This document shows positions 45,991 through 57,331 of a stretch of 64,000 nucleotides of DNA, piece by piece. The stretch is from the NCBI GenBank assembly GCA_918026815.1, contig CAKJVC010000160.1, positions 466,268-530,267 of the forward strand, given 5' to 3'. A model generated the notes under the pieces. It made no database searches, was not told where the DNA came from, and was given only the letters and a program-made list of their open reading frames with translations. Source of the DNA: Chalara sp. BL73 (Eukaryota; Ascomycota; Leotiomycetes; Helotiales). Position 1 is the first letter of the stretch. The number at the start of each line of letters is the position of its first letter. A program made the translations under genes and the position numbers.

Positions 45991-48900
45991 ATGGCATCAG
46001 CACCACCTCCACCTCCACATGGAGGACCGCCGCCTCCGTCCGGCGGGGGTAATTCCAATCAGCCGGTGAGCCGTGCGCCAGCCATGAGGATTCTTAGATA
46101 TGGTCCGGGCGGGAGAAGCAGGGTTGTCGAGTGGTCGAAGGCCAAGCCAGAAGAGATCGCCGCGTACATTAACGAGCAGCGCCAGAAATACCATCGCAAC
46201 CCCTCGACTAAACAGCGAGGAGACTACAACGTATTTGGTACGGAGTGGGATGTTCCGGTATCGCTCGAAGATGTCCGGAATAATATCATGAACGATCCTC
46301 AGCGGCCTAAGTATGATAGGTCACGCGGAAGGAATAGAGCCAAAATTGATACACCACGGGGAAGGCCCCTTTCGACAGACGCACCACAAACACCGAGCCA
46401 TGGTAGCTATGGAGGAGATACGACAGAAGCGTCATCTAGCGATTCTCAACAACAATCCCAAGATCAAATCCCTCCGCAATCTCGACAAACTTTATTGCAG
46501 AGAAGCACCACGACTCAGTCAATTGAGGAATCCTACAATGATGTGTCACAAATCCCCCTTGACAGAGATGACTATAATAAATCATACCGACACATTCTCG
46601 TTCGAGACAATGCACTTAACGAATGGAATCGCCACGCAGGCAATACCATACCGTATGTGGCAAGTGGTGGCTACCCACTGGAGGTATCGCAGTTCCTTCT
46701 TTCCATCGACCGCCGGATAAGACCTCACGTATCAGACGTAATAAACGGCCAGCGAGACCTCGTTACAGTGCAGGATTTCGTGAATGCCTCGATCGACAGC
46801 ATCCACACATGGACTGACGAGGACATTCAAAAAAGTCCACTTCTGCGTAACTTCGCGCCCACATGGATTTCTTATCTGCGCCGCGTGCTGCCACGACAGG
46901 ATAGAGAAAACGAGCCTCCCCTTCATCCATGCTTTTTTGCGGATCTTTTAAATGCCACCCAGTACCTGAAAAGCGACAGAGCACCGCAGGTATGGGAAAA
47001 CAGGCTACGTAATGGTGGCTATGAGTTTGGCCCAGGAAGGGCCGTTCAAAAACGGGCTATAGCTTCACGTAATATCGACTACGCACAATTGTACGACACT
47101 AACGATGTAGATGACTACGGGCAGCCCTACCTCCATTACCTCGCACGAGCCAGCCCGCAGGCGGAGTGGGATAGACACGCAGACCAGCCATTACTACCCA
47201 AAATCTCTGATATTGATCTATCGCACTTTTTGCGCGCTATCGACCGCCCCATAAGAAACGAGGTTGTGGTGTCGATGGCAGCGACAGCACGAAGCGAAAA
47301 TGTCATTACCGTGCAGCAATACATCCAGCAGTTTGTCGATAGTATAGTAGGCACGATCCACTCATGGAGGTCAGGCCGGGACCTCGGACCCGGACTGTTA
47401 CAATTTATAGACCCAAAATGGCGGTCAGCTTTGCAGAAATTCTTACCGAGACAGCGAATATACCCACCAGAGCCTCCTTTCTATCCGCTGTACTTTGTGG
47501 ATATGTTGAACGCCATAAGATACGGGGCCGAACTAGGCGAGTGGATTTGGAGGTTGAATCTGCACGGGCTGGAGTTCTCACTATCTACAAGAGAGATACA
47601 GCCGCTAATAGGGGGCCCGATACCTATCACAGACCAGCAAAAGCCACTAGTCACATCTGTTGGCCGTCAGCCCCGAATTACGCTTGTAGGGTATTTACAA
47701 AACCTACTTGAGGTAATAAGGAATCGAGACCGAGCCAACTATTCACCTGATGTTCATGGCTCTGAGGCCTTCTATGCATATCTTATCACAACAGACCCAA
47801 AGCTTGAGACAAGACGCGGAGCCACCGAAGCATTCCAAGATCGAGGATACGATCCTCAGATCAGCGGAACGCTTCACGAATTTTTTAATCCGCACACCCG
47901 TGTCACGACAGGGGATGCTGAGCAGGATACGAACCAAGGCTATGATCCTACTGTACATGGACCTCTTCATTACTGGCGAAGATGCGGACGGCCGACCACG
48001 GAGAGTCTTTTGCAGGAGTATGGAGGGCTTGGTTGGGACCCGCAAGTTCATGGAACCATCCAGCAGTGGAGTTTCATGGGCCGTCCAACCCGCGAAGAAG
48101 CCATGGCAGCAATCCAACAGGTGCGGGGTATCCGCGAGGGATATTATCCTCCAGAGCACGGATCAATTCACCAGTGGTTTGCACAGCATCTCAAGCCTGG
48201 TATCGAACGGTCACCACAGCCGCAAACTCCGGCGCAGGCGCAAAGAAACTCTAGACGGCCTGCTCCGACGCCATGTTCGGAATGTGAGAAGGACGGTTTC
48301 GGGCCGATGTGCGACAGGAAAAGGCCTTGTATTATGTGTAAGCGTTACAAGAAAGAAAATTTATGCCAGGACAGCTCGCAACCCACCCCATTCTCGCTTG
48401 GTCAGCCTTCTGGCTCACAGCAACAAGGTGAGTTCACCGTACCACAGCAGAGAATCCGCAGAAATGTTCGGATCAACTTTGATCTCGTCAGCGCCGACGA
48501 ACGAGATGATCTTTTTCAAACTATTGGTAAGCAAGGCTCTCCATCAAGCAATGCCACGGTCTAACTTTAGGTTTGTCAAGAGCAGCGTAGATTCGCCCCT
48601 CAGTTCAACAACGGCCATCCCGGGCAGATGCTCTGCGGTGTCTTAGCTTTGGAGCACGCCATCAACGCAAACAGGAGGTTGAGAGGGGATCAACGCCAGA
48701 TCACCCATCAAGAGCTTTTCAATCTTATATTCAACCCCACGTCAAGACAGCCAACGCCAGCATACCGGCGATGGATGGACCGTCGAACAAATGCTACCCT
48801 GAACAGACGAGTGCTGCTTGAAATATCAACATTGTCTGAAAGCCACATGCTAGCAATTCTTCAGATACTTGCTGAGGACCACGGCGAGCTGTATCGGCTG

Positions 48901-50448
48901 GGAGTGATTACCGAAGTTGGTGAAAACGTCGAAGCTCGGTTTGGCAATGAGGATGTTTCGCTAAGGGCAGAAATGCTGTCTACTTGGGATGGAGGGGACA
49001 TATTATGGGTTCACAACCAGAATGCTCATACTCAAATTGCGCATTGGCAAGGGCTTTCAGATACAAATGATCCTGTCGGCATACGGACGGTGCAAAGCTG
49101 GGGCTTTCAAAGGTCGGATCTTCCCGCAGCAGCGGAGCGGCTTTATCGCCGTAATCGAATCGCGCAAGAGATATCTGGCAATGCGCCATCTCAGTCCCGG
49201 GAAGCCTCTGAAGCCGCGAACAGGCAACCGCTAGTAGACGCGACAGAGATGATGGTGCAACTTTTGGCTCAGCACAATCGACAAGCCGAGATGGTGGGGA
49301 GACCGCCCGCGACATTTCCTACTGCGCAAGCAGTCTTACCGCAATCAAGTACGCCACAACGACAAACCCTGCAGAGTACACGAGATAGTGGCAGAATATC
49401 TGCTCCCCCATCAGACCCGAGACAAAATACGAGAAAGCGTAGAGCAGATGATAGCATAGAGGATAGTACACCAAAACGAAGACGACAAGGGCCTAGCCCC
49501 CGTGTGGATCAAGCACCTGATAAACCTTTTGATGTACAAGCTTACTTTAGGTCTCCAAACACGAGAGATCTTATGAACCACGCCGCCACGGCGATTGCAG
49601 CAAGCCCAGTACATCACTATAATCCGTTCGCATTTGACCCTTTCAGTAACAGTGGCAACGAAGAGCCGTTCGGCGCCGTTTCCGGCGAGGGCAATGTCAA
49701 TGAAAGACCAGAGGCCGATATCCTCGCCGAGCAACAAGTCGAAGAACCAGTTCCCACCGGATCGGGTTCGCATTTATACTGCCGGCAGGAGAACAATACG
49801 CCGATATGGGTATTGGAAGGATATCCGCGCGGGATAGATACCACAAACTGGGGAGCTTCAACCACGGCATTCGTGCGAGAGACCAGCCGATGCAAAGAGT
49901 TCAACCCCTTCAAACCAACTGAACACACCTTGGTGAACATGGGCCAGGCGCAAGGCGGCCAGCGATGCAAAAAGTCCAAACCGGGATTGCCATGTCAACA
50001 CCTCTGGCATGATGATAATACCAAAATGCTCACCTGCCGCGACTGTCGCGATGATGCAATCTGGAACCATTGGCCGGCACGAGCCAATGGGGGTTTTGTA
50101 GATTCTTCGTCGTACGTTGAGAACGCCAAACGATTTTATTGTTCTAGCTGCGCCGATTCCGTTGTTCGGAAACATCTTTCCCGCCGGAAATATGAGATGG
50201 CGAAGGGGACGTGCATCTGCGTTGACCAGCTAATGGAGAACTGGATATGCCGGGTGCACCGGTATCAGGCGAAGGTAGCGTGGTTGAAGAGAGACGATGC
50301 GATGATAAGGGAGGAAGCTAAGGATCCTAATTCTTCCATTCAATGCCCGGCTTGCAGGGAACGCACGCAGGAGCCGAGCTCAGGCGTCTGGATTTGTCGA
50401 TGTTGCGGGCAGGAGGTCGTTTCAATGGAGCGGCTTCGGAAGCTCTAA
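45991..50448 (+). CDS. VHG-repeat protein A: repeats, Cys6 zinc knuckle, putative cysteine-peptidase-like core, zinc ribbons
   Basis: Two exons, 45991-48526 and 48581-50448. The 54-bp intron (GTAAGC ... CTAAC ... GTCAAG) joins in phase; 1,467 aa. Family unknown to me. Visible parts: Pro/Gly-rich start; a basic motif (~32-113, IAAYINEQRQKYHRNP); a helical module present twice (~194-346 and ~362-530), each with H-x-L-x-R ... EW-x-RHA and a late W-x-x-R-L region; five ~30-residue repeats (~583-737), e.g. GWDPQVHGTIQQWSFMGRPT; a Cys6 knuckle at 762-792 (C-x2-C-x8-C-x5-C-x2-C-x8-C); then GQMLCGVLALEHAI with Cys864 and ILWVHNQNAHTQIAHWQGL with His1000, spaced as in papain/OTU-like peptidases. After a disordered, basic stretch the C-terminus has several CxxC pairs, the last CPACRE ... 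CRCCGQEV resembling a zinc ribbon. A nuclear or chromatin setting with ubiquitin-type proteolysis is speculation. Paralogous to the next gene. Confidence 0.75.
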
Positions 50449-51075
50449 TTAGACTACTCTGATGCTACTATCTCAAGAATTTCAGACAGAAGGAGATCGC
50501 TACACATGAATGCATCCAATGCTGGCGGGACAATAACATCTCTTGATGTCACTAATAATTTCAAAACATCCATAGTATCGATCTACCATAGCATTGACAG
50601 AACCCAAATTATAGTCATATCCACAAATACGGTAGCTCAACTGTAGATTTAGCTATATATATATAATCTAGAAAGTAATATCCAGCCTACCTCAATCCAA
50701 GCCCATAGAAATATCAAATACACTCACAAGTCGAGGTTCCAATTTGAAATTTCTAAGCATTGTCGACGCACAATCAGACCGAGCAAATTAGTAATTCGCC
50801 GGATCGTAAAAGAGCCAGGGCGCCGCAAACAATAGCAACTGCAAAGATAAACAAAGAGTCGGCAAAAGGACAATAGGGGTAATCATGTGGTGCTAAGCGA
50901 GCCAATCAGAACCCCCAATTGACCACAATACCGTCCTATTGACATGTTTCAATCGATCTTTGAGCAAACGTTTATAGAATCGAGGGAATTCTTTGTCTTC
51001 TTTGAGCGCAAGTACTCTTTGTAGAAAATGTTCGGACGTCGTTGTCAACTGCTGATTTTATAGCCCTGAGGCAAA
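50449..51075. other. Intergenic between the VHG-repeat paralogs
   Basis: 627 bp, AT-rich with a TATATATATA run near 50655. No gene. Holds the promoter of the second paralog. Confidence 0.5.
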
Positions 51076-54000
51076 ATGGACAGGTCCGCGTCCGATCGAG
51101 AAGTATCAAATAGGGAATCTTCGCGGCCATCAGGTCAGAGAGGACGTAGTCGCGCTCGATCTAGATCGCCCAATCTACCAGGCTACCAGGATGGCGCTGG
51201 TGACCAAGCTCCTGGCCGGTCTTTCGTGCAACCAGGTGCACAACATCCAGCTCCACCTGCTCGTCAACCTCCTGCTCAACAGCAAGCTATCCCGTACCTC
51301 CAGCCCTCACCCTCGGGTCAAGGGGTGCAATCCGTTGTTTCTTCGTACATGGGAGTGATTCCCCTCAAGAAACCCAACTTCAACATTGTGGTGAACGGCG
51401 AGAGAATCCCAGTTGAACGCGCATCGGCCGAAGAACTGCTTGATGCCATCAATGACTATGTCGACCGCCATGGATACCATCCCAATCGGTATGAATATTT
51501 CGACCGCAGGCCAAGGAGGCGTATGACTTTCCAAGACATAGAGAGCAATCTTGTAGACGATAGAAGACGCAGGGCATATGTTGATAATCAGCGGCGCTTG
51601 GCAGCTGATAGAGCGGCTGAGGCGGTGAGGAGAGCCATTGATGAGGGACCGCCGCTGTTAGAGGATCAATCGCAAGAACCGGACTTCGATGGCTATGGAG
51701 GACAGCATCGCCAATTCCCCCAATGTGGGACCACACAAGACAATGTAGTTGATGACAGTCCTTTTGTCAACAACAATGAATGGCAAGCAGCTACTCGGCG
51801 GTCACCATCACCCGTCCAGGAAAATCTATACGGTGATGGCGATTATATCGTCAACCCAGGCGACAATGCATGGGGCAATGGCGACAATGATGACCCTTAC
51901 AGAATATACGGCGCTGATGACGATGATGATTCAAGCAGCTCAAATCGCCAGCGATTACCATCTCCAGAATTGCCGGTGTTGCTCAGACCGCCGGAGGTGG
52001 AACGGCTGCTCGGTCGCTTAGGTAGTCCATATGAAGAGTATCACCGTGCAAGAAACCAGCATGACGGGCTGCCAGACGAGGAGTGGGCTCGATTTTACTG
52101 GTCCCTCCCTGAAGCTGCTCAAGCAGAGATATTTCAAGATGACGTACTGATAGAAATAATATTCCATGGTAAGACAGTAACAGACTATATTTCTGGAATC
52201 ATTGCAAAGATATTAGAGCATCCTCCTAGTGTGCCGCTAGAAGTATTCAAGAATATCCCGATAAGTCCTGACTGGAGGGACTTTCTCACAACCCTTGCTC
52301 AGCCTGGGGAGATAAAGCCATGGTATTGGGTTGATATCATGCACCACATAATGAGTGGGATAAGCCCCTTACAGTGGCAAACTCGGCTTGAGAGATTTCA
52401 TCTAGGAGTTTTTGACGATGGGTCCGTAGGATATCTCGGAAGCACAACATCTCCTCTATCGAGTCCTCCATCAAGTCCTCCAGAGGAGCTTACCCAGTTT
52501 GTTGAATTAGAGCTAGCCATAGTAAGGGAGCGAGAACTCGCTGCTCATTTGAGAAATTTGGCAAGGATGGCGAGAGAAAGGCCATCACAAATATTTTCTC
52601 CAGATGTGCATGGAACTATCGACCAATGGATCAACCTTCCCGAGAGGTTTCGAAAACTGGGCATTACCTCCAGCACGTCAAGGTCTCTGCTGATCCGGCT
52701 ACTCAAGCCGTACGGGTATGACTTGGATGTCCATGGCAATATGTTCGAGTGGGTAGCCGCAGGTATGCCTGATGGAAGGGGCCAGCGACAGCAGAATCCA
52801 GATTATTATCCTGCTGTGGTAAGTGCCTTCATCGTGAAAACAATCCAAAGCACTGCTAACTCTGTATAGCATGGAACTTTCGCACAATGGCAGTCTATGG
52901 GATCACCATCAAGGGAGAACCTTATTGGGTCTGCTTCACCTATGCGAAGAAGCGATAGATACGACCATACCGTTCATGGTAATTACTTTCAATGGGATGC
53001 CATGGGACGGCCATCCGTAAACATCCTCTTAGCAGCGGCGCGCCGAATGATCAACCTCCCCGTAATGACAAATTATGGTAATTCGCCGTCTTTCAACAGC
53101 TTCGGGGAATATGATCCAAACATGCACGGGACTGTGCATCAATGGTTTGAAGGTTTTCCTGATCCGATTGCTGAAAATCGCCGACAAAAACACCGTGAAC
53201 AGACTAAAACTCTAGTCTCAAGGAAGCGTGGGGGCCGAAGCATAAGAAGGAATAACCCCCTAGAGTTCTTACAAGATAGCCAGAACGCAAATAAGAGAGA
53301 AAGGGTGCTATTTCGCCGTACAAAAGTGGCATGCGTTGTATGCCAACAAAATGGTATTCCGCCTGAGCGATGCGGATTAAGGCGGCCTTGTCAGCGGTGC
53401 GTTCGCATAAAAACCCATAGAATATGCAAGGATGAGAATGAACAGAACGATCCATTTATGCCAGGTCGAAGATGGGCAAAGGAATGGGAGAGCCAATGGG
53501 AAAAGGAATTCTTCATAAGCAGTGAGTCTGACAAGGACAGCAACAATGATGACGATAATAACGGAAATGACGGCGAGGACGATGATGACGATGATTCCAG
53601 TGCCTCGGATGGGGGGTATGGTGCTGACATCGGCTATGGCGACGACATCGAGGCAATAGACGCCAACACTGAGTCTATTGACGACGTTCTAGTTGACGAC
53701 GGATCTAGCGTAGAAATAATTGGTCTGCATGAAAATTTAGCTGCCCTGAGAGAGGCCATTGGTGAGTTCTAATCTGCCATGGATGGATTCCATGCTAATA
53801 TCTATGGAAGACTATTGGATGTTTACGCCGGTATTCAATCATTCCGTTTCAGACCACTGTGGGTTCCAAGCAATGGCTGATGCCATCACCTCAACGAGAA
53901 GAATCTTGCTTGGTCCTGATGCGCAAGCTGTTTCGGGCCAAGACCTGCTGGAAATACTCTTCGAAGACCAGGGCAACAATGAACTTGTGCCGACAGAGGG

Positions 54001-54757
54001 ATTTCAGAATTATATAGATCAGCAGCCTATTCAGAGTCAGCAAGAGCTTCGCAGATCTCACACCATCAGCGATGAGCATTTTAGGGCCATATTGATCCTT
54101 CTCGGCCACGGAGAGGGCACGGAACCGTATCGGTTGGGAATCATCGCGAGAAGCGGTCCAGATCAAGAAGTGGTCCGAATATATACCATAGATCCACCAG
54201 GTTCCGAAGACGAGCCTATATTATGGATTGTAAATGATGGTTTTGAGGATATAGCTCCTGCAGACCTTGGCGCAATCAACCACTGGGAGGCACTTGGCAC
54301 TCCTCTGGCAAATAGTCCACATCCGGACACGGCATGGTTTAATAACTTGCGACATGCCATGGATTCTGTGAATGATTCGAAGATCACAATGGACGACGGT
54401 GCTCAATCTCCCCATGTGGGAAGTTCTGCCAATGCAGGAGAGGGTCCGTCTTCGGCGCCGACGCCTCGGGTTAGAAATGGGAAAAGAAAAGCTTCAAGAG
54501 ATGGCGCTGACGGAGAACAAAGTCCCAAAAGACACCGAACGTCATCCGCTTCGTCAAATGTGACAGTTCCGAGGCCAGCCTTCCCCGCTACTCCTTCTCC
54601 AAGCGACGTCTTGTATACGTCTTTAAATGACGTCGCAGACTCGCAAATCAATCAGTACGACCCAGACGCGTTGATAAGAGGTCAAATTAATCCTGAGAAT
54701 GATCCACTCGCAGTTGAACTTGAAAATGAGATGAGAAGGATGTTTGAAGATGGGTGA
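51076..54757 (+). CDS. VHG-repeat protein B: tandem paralog without the C-terminal zinc region
   Basis: Three exons: 51076-52818, 52870-53761 and 53811-54757. Introns are 51 bp (GTAAGT..TATAG) and 49 bp (GTGAGT..GCTAAT..GGAAG). 1,193 aa. The first intron interrupts a repeat unit, and removing it restores YYPAVHGTFAQW. The second sits at the same place as the intron in paralog A, and joining gives MFTPVFNHSVSDHCGFQAM, aligned with A. Order as in A: RS-rich start, basic motif (LLDAINDYVDRHGYHPNR, ~98-175), acidic stretch, one helical module (~318-451), five VHG repeats (e.g. RYDHTVHGNYFQWDAMGRPS), Cys6 knuckle (CVVCQQNG ... CGLRRPCQRC ... C; x9 in the first long gap), an Asp-rich tract, then the Cys/His core (Cys895 in DHCGF; His1036 in NHWEAL, after ILWIVNDG). 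It ends where A continues into zinc ribbons, so it is either a shorter natural form or truncated. Confidence 0.72.
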
Positions 54758-55092
54758 GATCCAAGAATCCATCCTAGAGATGGTGCTTCAGAGACGAGTG
54801 CATTCTGTCTGGAAAGGAGGGTGTGAAAATGAATCACAACCCATTCACAAACCTATCGCAGCTTTCGGTGCATCAAAGCTTGCCGACAAGATGTTCGTAC
54901 TTCCCGCCATAAAGAAATTCCAGAGAATTGAGCCTTCAAGTTCAGTATTTTAAAAGCCCCTGAAGCGTGTTCTTGGTCTCCAGGAAAGGTTGCAAGAATC
55001 AAGAGATAGGGTTGTATTTCTAGCTATGGCGTATAACACTGCAGGATACGCTGGCGCGACAATGATACTGAAGGCACTTCAAGACAGGTAGG
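54744..55092 (+). other. Possible coding remnant downstream of protein B
   Basis: One frame reads protein-like sequence (GEIQESILEMVLQRRVHSVW ... KLADKMFVLPAIKKFQRIEP) to TAA 54951-54953. It then continues past the stop (RVLGLQERLQESRDRVVFLA ... MILKALQDR) to TAG near 55091. It could be a lost C-terminal extension of protein B in another frame, or an independent small gene with a broken frame. Confidence 0.35.
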
Positions 55093-55715
55093 GCCGTGGC
55101 TCTAAAAACTATTTAAAGAATGATAGTTCATCGCATCATATGCCAATAGTGGCGGGCCACACGAGGTTGTAGGGCGGTGGGTGGAGAGACTGGTGAAAGA
55201 GACTGAGTTTAGACTAGGTATTGTCTCACAAAGCAGAGTGTAATGACGGCGAGTGGCGCCGTAGTCCCAATGATTAGTTGCCAACACGAGGTGGCGGTGG
55301 CTCAATATGGAAGCACTGATTAAGCAGAAGCTATGACGCGCCCCTAAATAGATACTCGAAAGGGTTCAAGTATACATACAAGACAGAATTTCCAGCCTAA
55401 TGCTTCGTATATCTTAGATGATCGAAAATAGTGGAAGATGAATGTAGCCTGTGTATCTCAAATTCAGATTTCGAGAATATAAATTTGTTGTGTGACCAAA
55501 GGAAAGCCTCCTCGCGGGCTGAGTAGAATATATTGAATCGAACAGATTATATCGCTATGTACAGCTATCATAAAACATTCATAAAGACAGTCGTATATCA
55601 TCAAAGTGGATTGTTCCTTTCGTTGCCGTATCCTCCTTTCACACAATTATTAGTAGCCATGAACTTTTGTCTGCCTAACGAAAATAGGACGTGTTCATCT
55701 CTTGAGCTGACCAAC
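55093..55715. other. Intergenic
   Basis: No supported gene; 3' flank of the neighbouring minus-strand gene. Confidence 0.5.
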
Positions 55716-57331
55716 TCAGATGTCGATTAATTTCGGGCGATGGCTCAGCTCGCTCTCTCTTTTCATCGCCTTATCTGTCTTATTCCTCTTCAAGAAGATT
55801 GAAAGCGCATTACTCTTCTTGTCCTTTCTTTCCTCAATCATTAACGGCTCCTTCTTCTTGCCTTTGCCTTTGACGCTTCCCTCGTGCATTGTCTTAGACC
55901 TCCTGCTCTTCCCACCCTCCGATGGCGCAATACGACTTGAGATCACAGTCTCACTGGTTGCTTTCATAGGGTTCCGAGGTCTAATCGTGGACTCACTGTC
56001 CGCCCTCCGCAACGTGCGTCCACTTCGACCGCTGACGACACTTTCCACCTCGACAAGCCTCTCTTCCCTTGCTCGGTCACGGATCCGCTCTTTTTCTGGC
56101 GCATAGCTTCAGGGGTGATGAACTCCCCATCAACGCTAGTAGCGACGGACCGAGCCTCAACCTCTGCAATACCGCGTCGCCAAGTATCAATTGTGCTGAG
56201 CTCCCTTTCGTCATACACAAGGGCCTCCTGCATCTGATGCGCCTCTTTCTTAACAGCCGCATCGTTCTGAAGCTTCTTAATAATTTTGAACCCTCCAAAC
56301 ATAACAACAGTCACGCCCACGGCAAGTCCTCCGGCAATTAAAAATTGTGGAGAGGCCAGCAGAGCAAAGGCGGCAGGTGAGCTGGTCTTCAGCGCTGCTA
56401 GAATACCCGGACCCATCTTTGAAAGGATATTAGACAGTTCCGCCAAGGTGAGTGCGACTGCAGCCATAGCTTCGGGATTAGCTTGCAGGTTCGTGATGAT
56501 AGCTGTGGCGCTGTTGTGCAGGCATTGCGCTTCAAGAAGCAAGGCATCAAGCTTGCTCATCGTTGTAGCCAGCTCCTGCTGATCTTTATTGGCAACAGCA
56601 GAATTGGCGCGAAGCTCAGGTGGCAAAGGTCCATAAGCAAGGTTCATATCTATCCCCTCGTCATCTTGAGCATGTAAGTCGGGTACCGAATTTACCCTTC
56701 TTGTGACCTGACTTGTATATGGAGGAGGCAGTGTCTCTACACGACTGAGCTGGCTAGCGTTGAAGTCGTTGGGTGAACGAGGAGATGGAAAATCAGTGTG
56801 TCGACGTACGAGGTATGGTGTGGATGGCTCTGCGTTTTCTATGTATGGTGAATGGTACGATTTTGGTGATCGGTGTGATCTATGTTCTCCACCATGGTGA
56901 CTCGAAGATCGTTTACTGTGTCTGCTCTTTCCACTCCGCGCACTGACTACACTTCCCTCACTGACCATTGAGAGATTTCGCATTGTCAATGGAGGGCGAG
57001 ATACGGCGTCCCTTGGGCCATACTCATCGTGTCGACGAGAACGGTGGGATGATCGAGAGTGTCTCGAGCTGGCGATTGACCGTGTTTTCCTCTCGGCTTG
57101 CGCCAACCTTTTATCAGATTTCTCCCTTATTCTTGCTTGGTGTTCCGCATGCAATGCCTCCTTCTTCTCTTTGTATGCATCCCTTGCATCCTTGAAGATG
57201 TTCGCAAGATGCTTGCCCTGCATCGAATTAGTAGACAGCTCCAAGCAAAGAGTTGACAATCGAGAGAGGCATACCGTGCTGACTACTTTGCCAGACTTAT
57301 TGATTATAGTTACTGTCTCCATAAGAGGCAT
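55716..57331 (-). CDS. Conserved-looking fungal protein with coiled coil, basic/Ser-rich region and central hydrophobic helix; one frameshift
   Basis: Exon 1 is 57331-57275. A 57-bp intron (GTATGC ... CTACTAATTCGATGCAG) is a multiple of three and so stays open if unspliced. Exon 2 is 57217-55716. The spliced N-terminus reads METVTIINKSGKVVSTGKHL, then a charged helix (FKDARDAYKEKKEALHAEHQ). A Ser/His/Arg-rich stretch, a PPPY motif and a helical region with a glycine-rich hydrophobic segment follow (FLIAGGLAVGVTVVMFGGFK, a possible membrane anchor). At 56091-56095 five A (on the coding strand) stand where six would keep frame. In the shifted frame the sequence continues as charged, low-hydrophobic protein (ERIRDRAREERLVEVESVVS) to a stop at 55716, about 519 aa in all. 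Without the shift it ends at 55964 (455 codons). Function is unknown. A consensus error or a real mutation are both possible. Confidence 0.7.

Noticed and set aside
47750..48646. 298-codon plus-strand frame inside VHG-repeat gene A
   Set aside because: Overlaps the repeat region in another frame; the VHG repeats and Cys6 knuckle are in the main frame.
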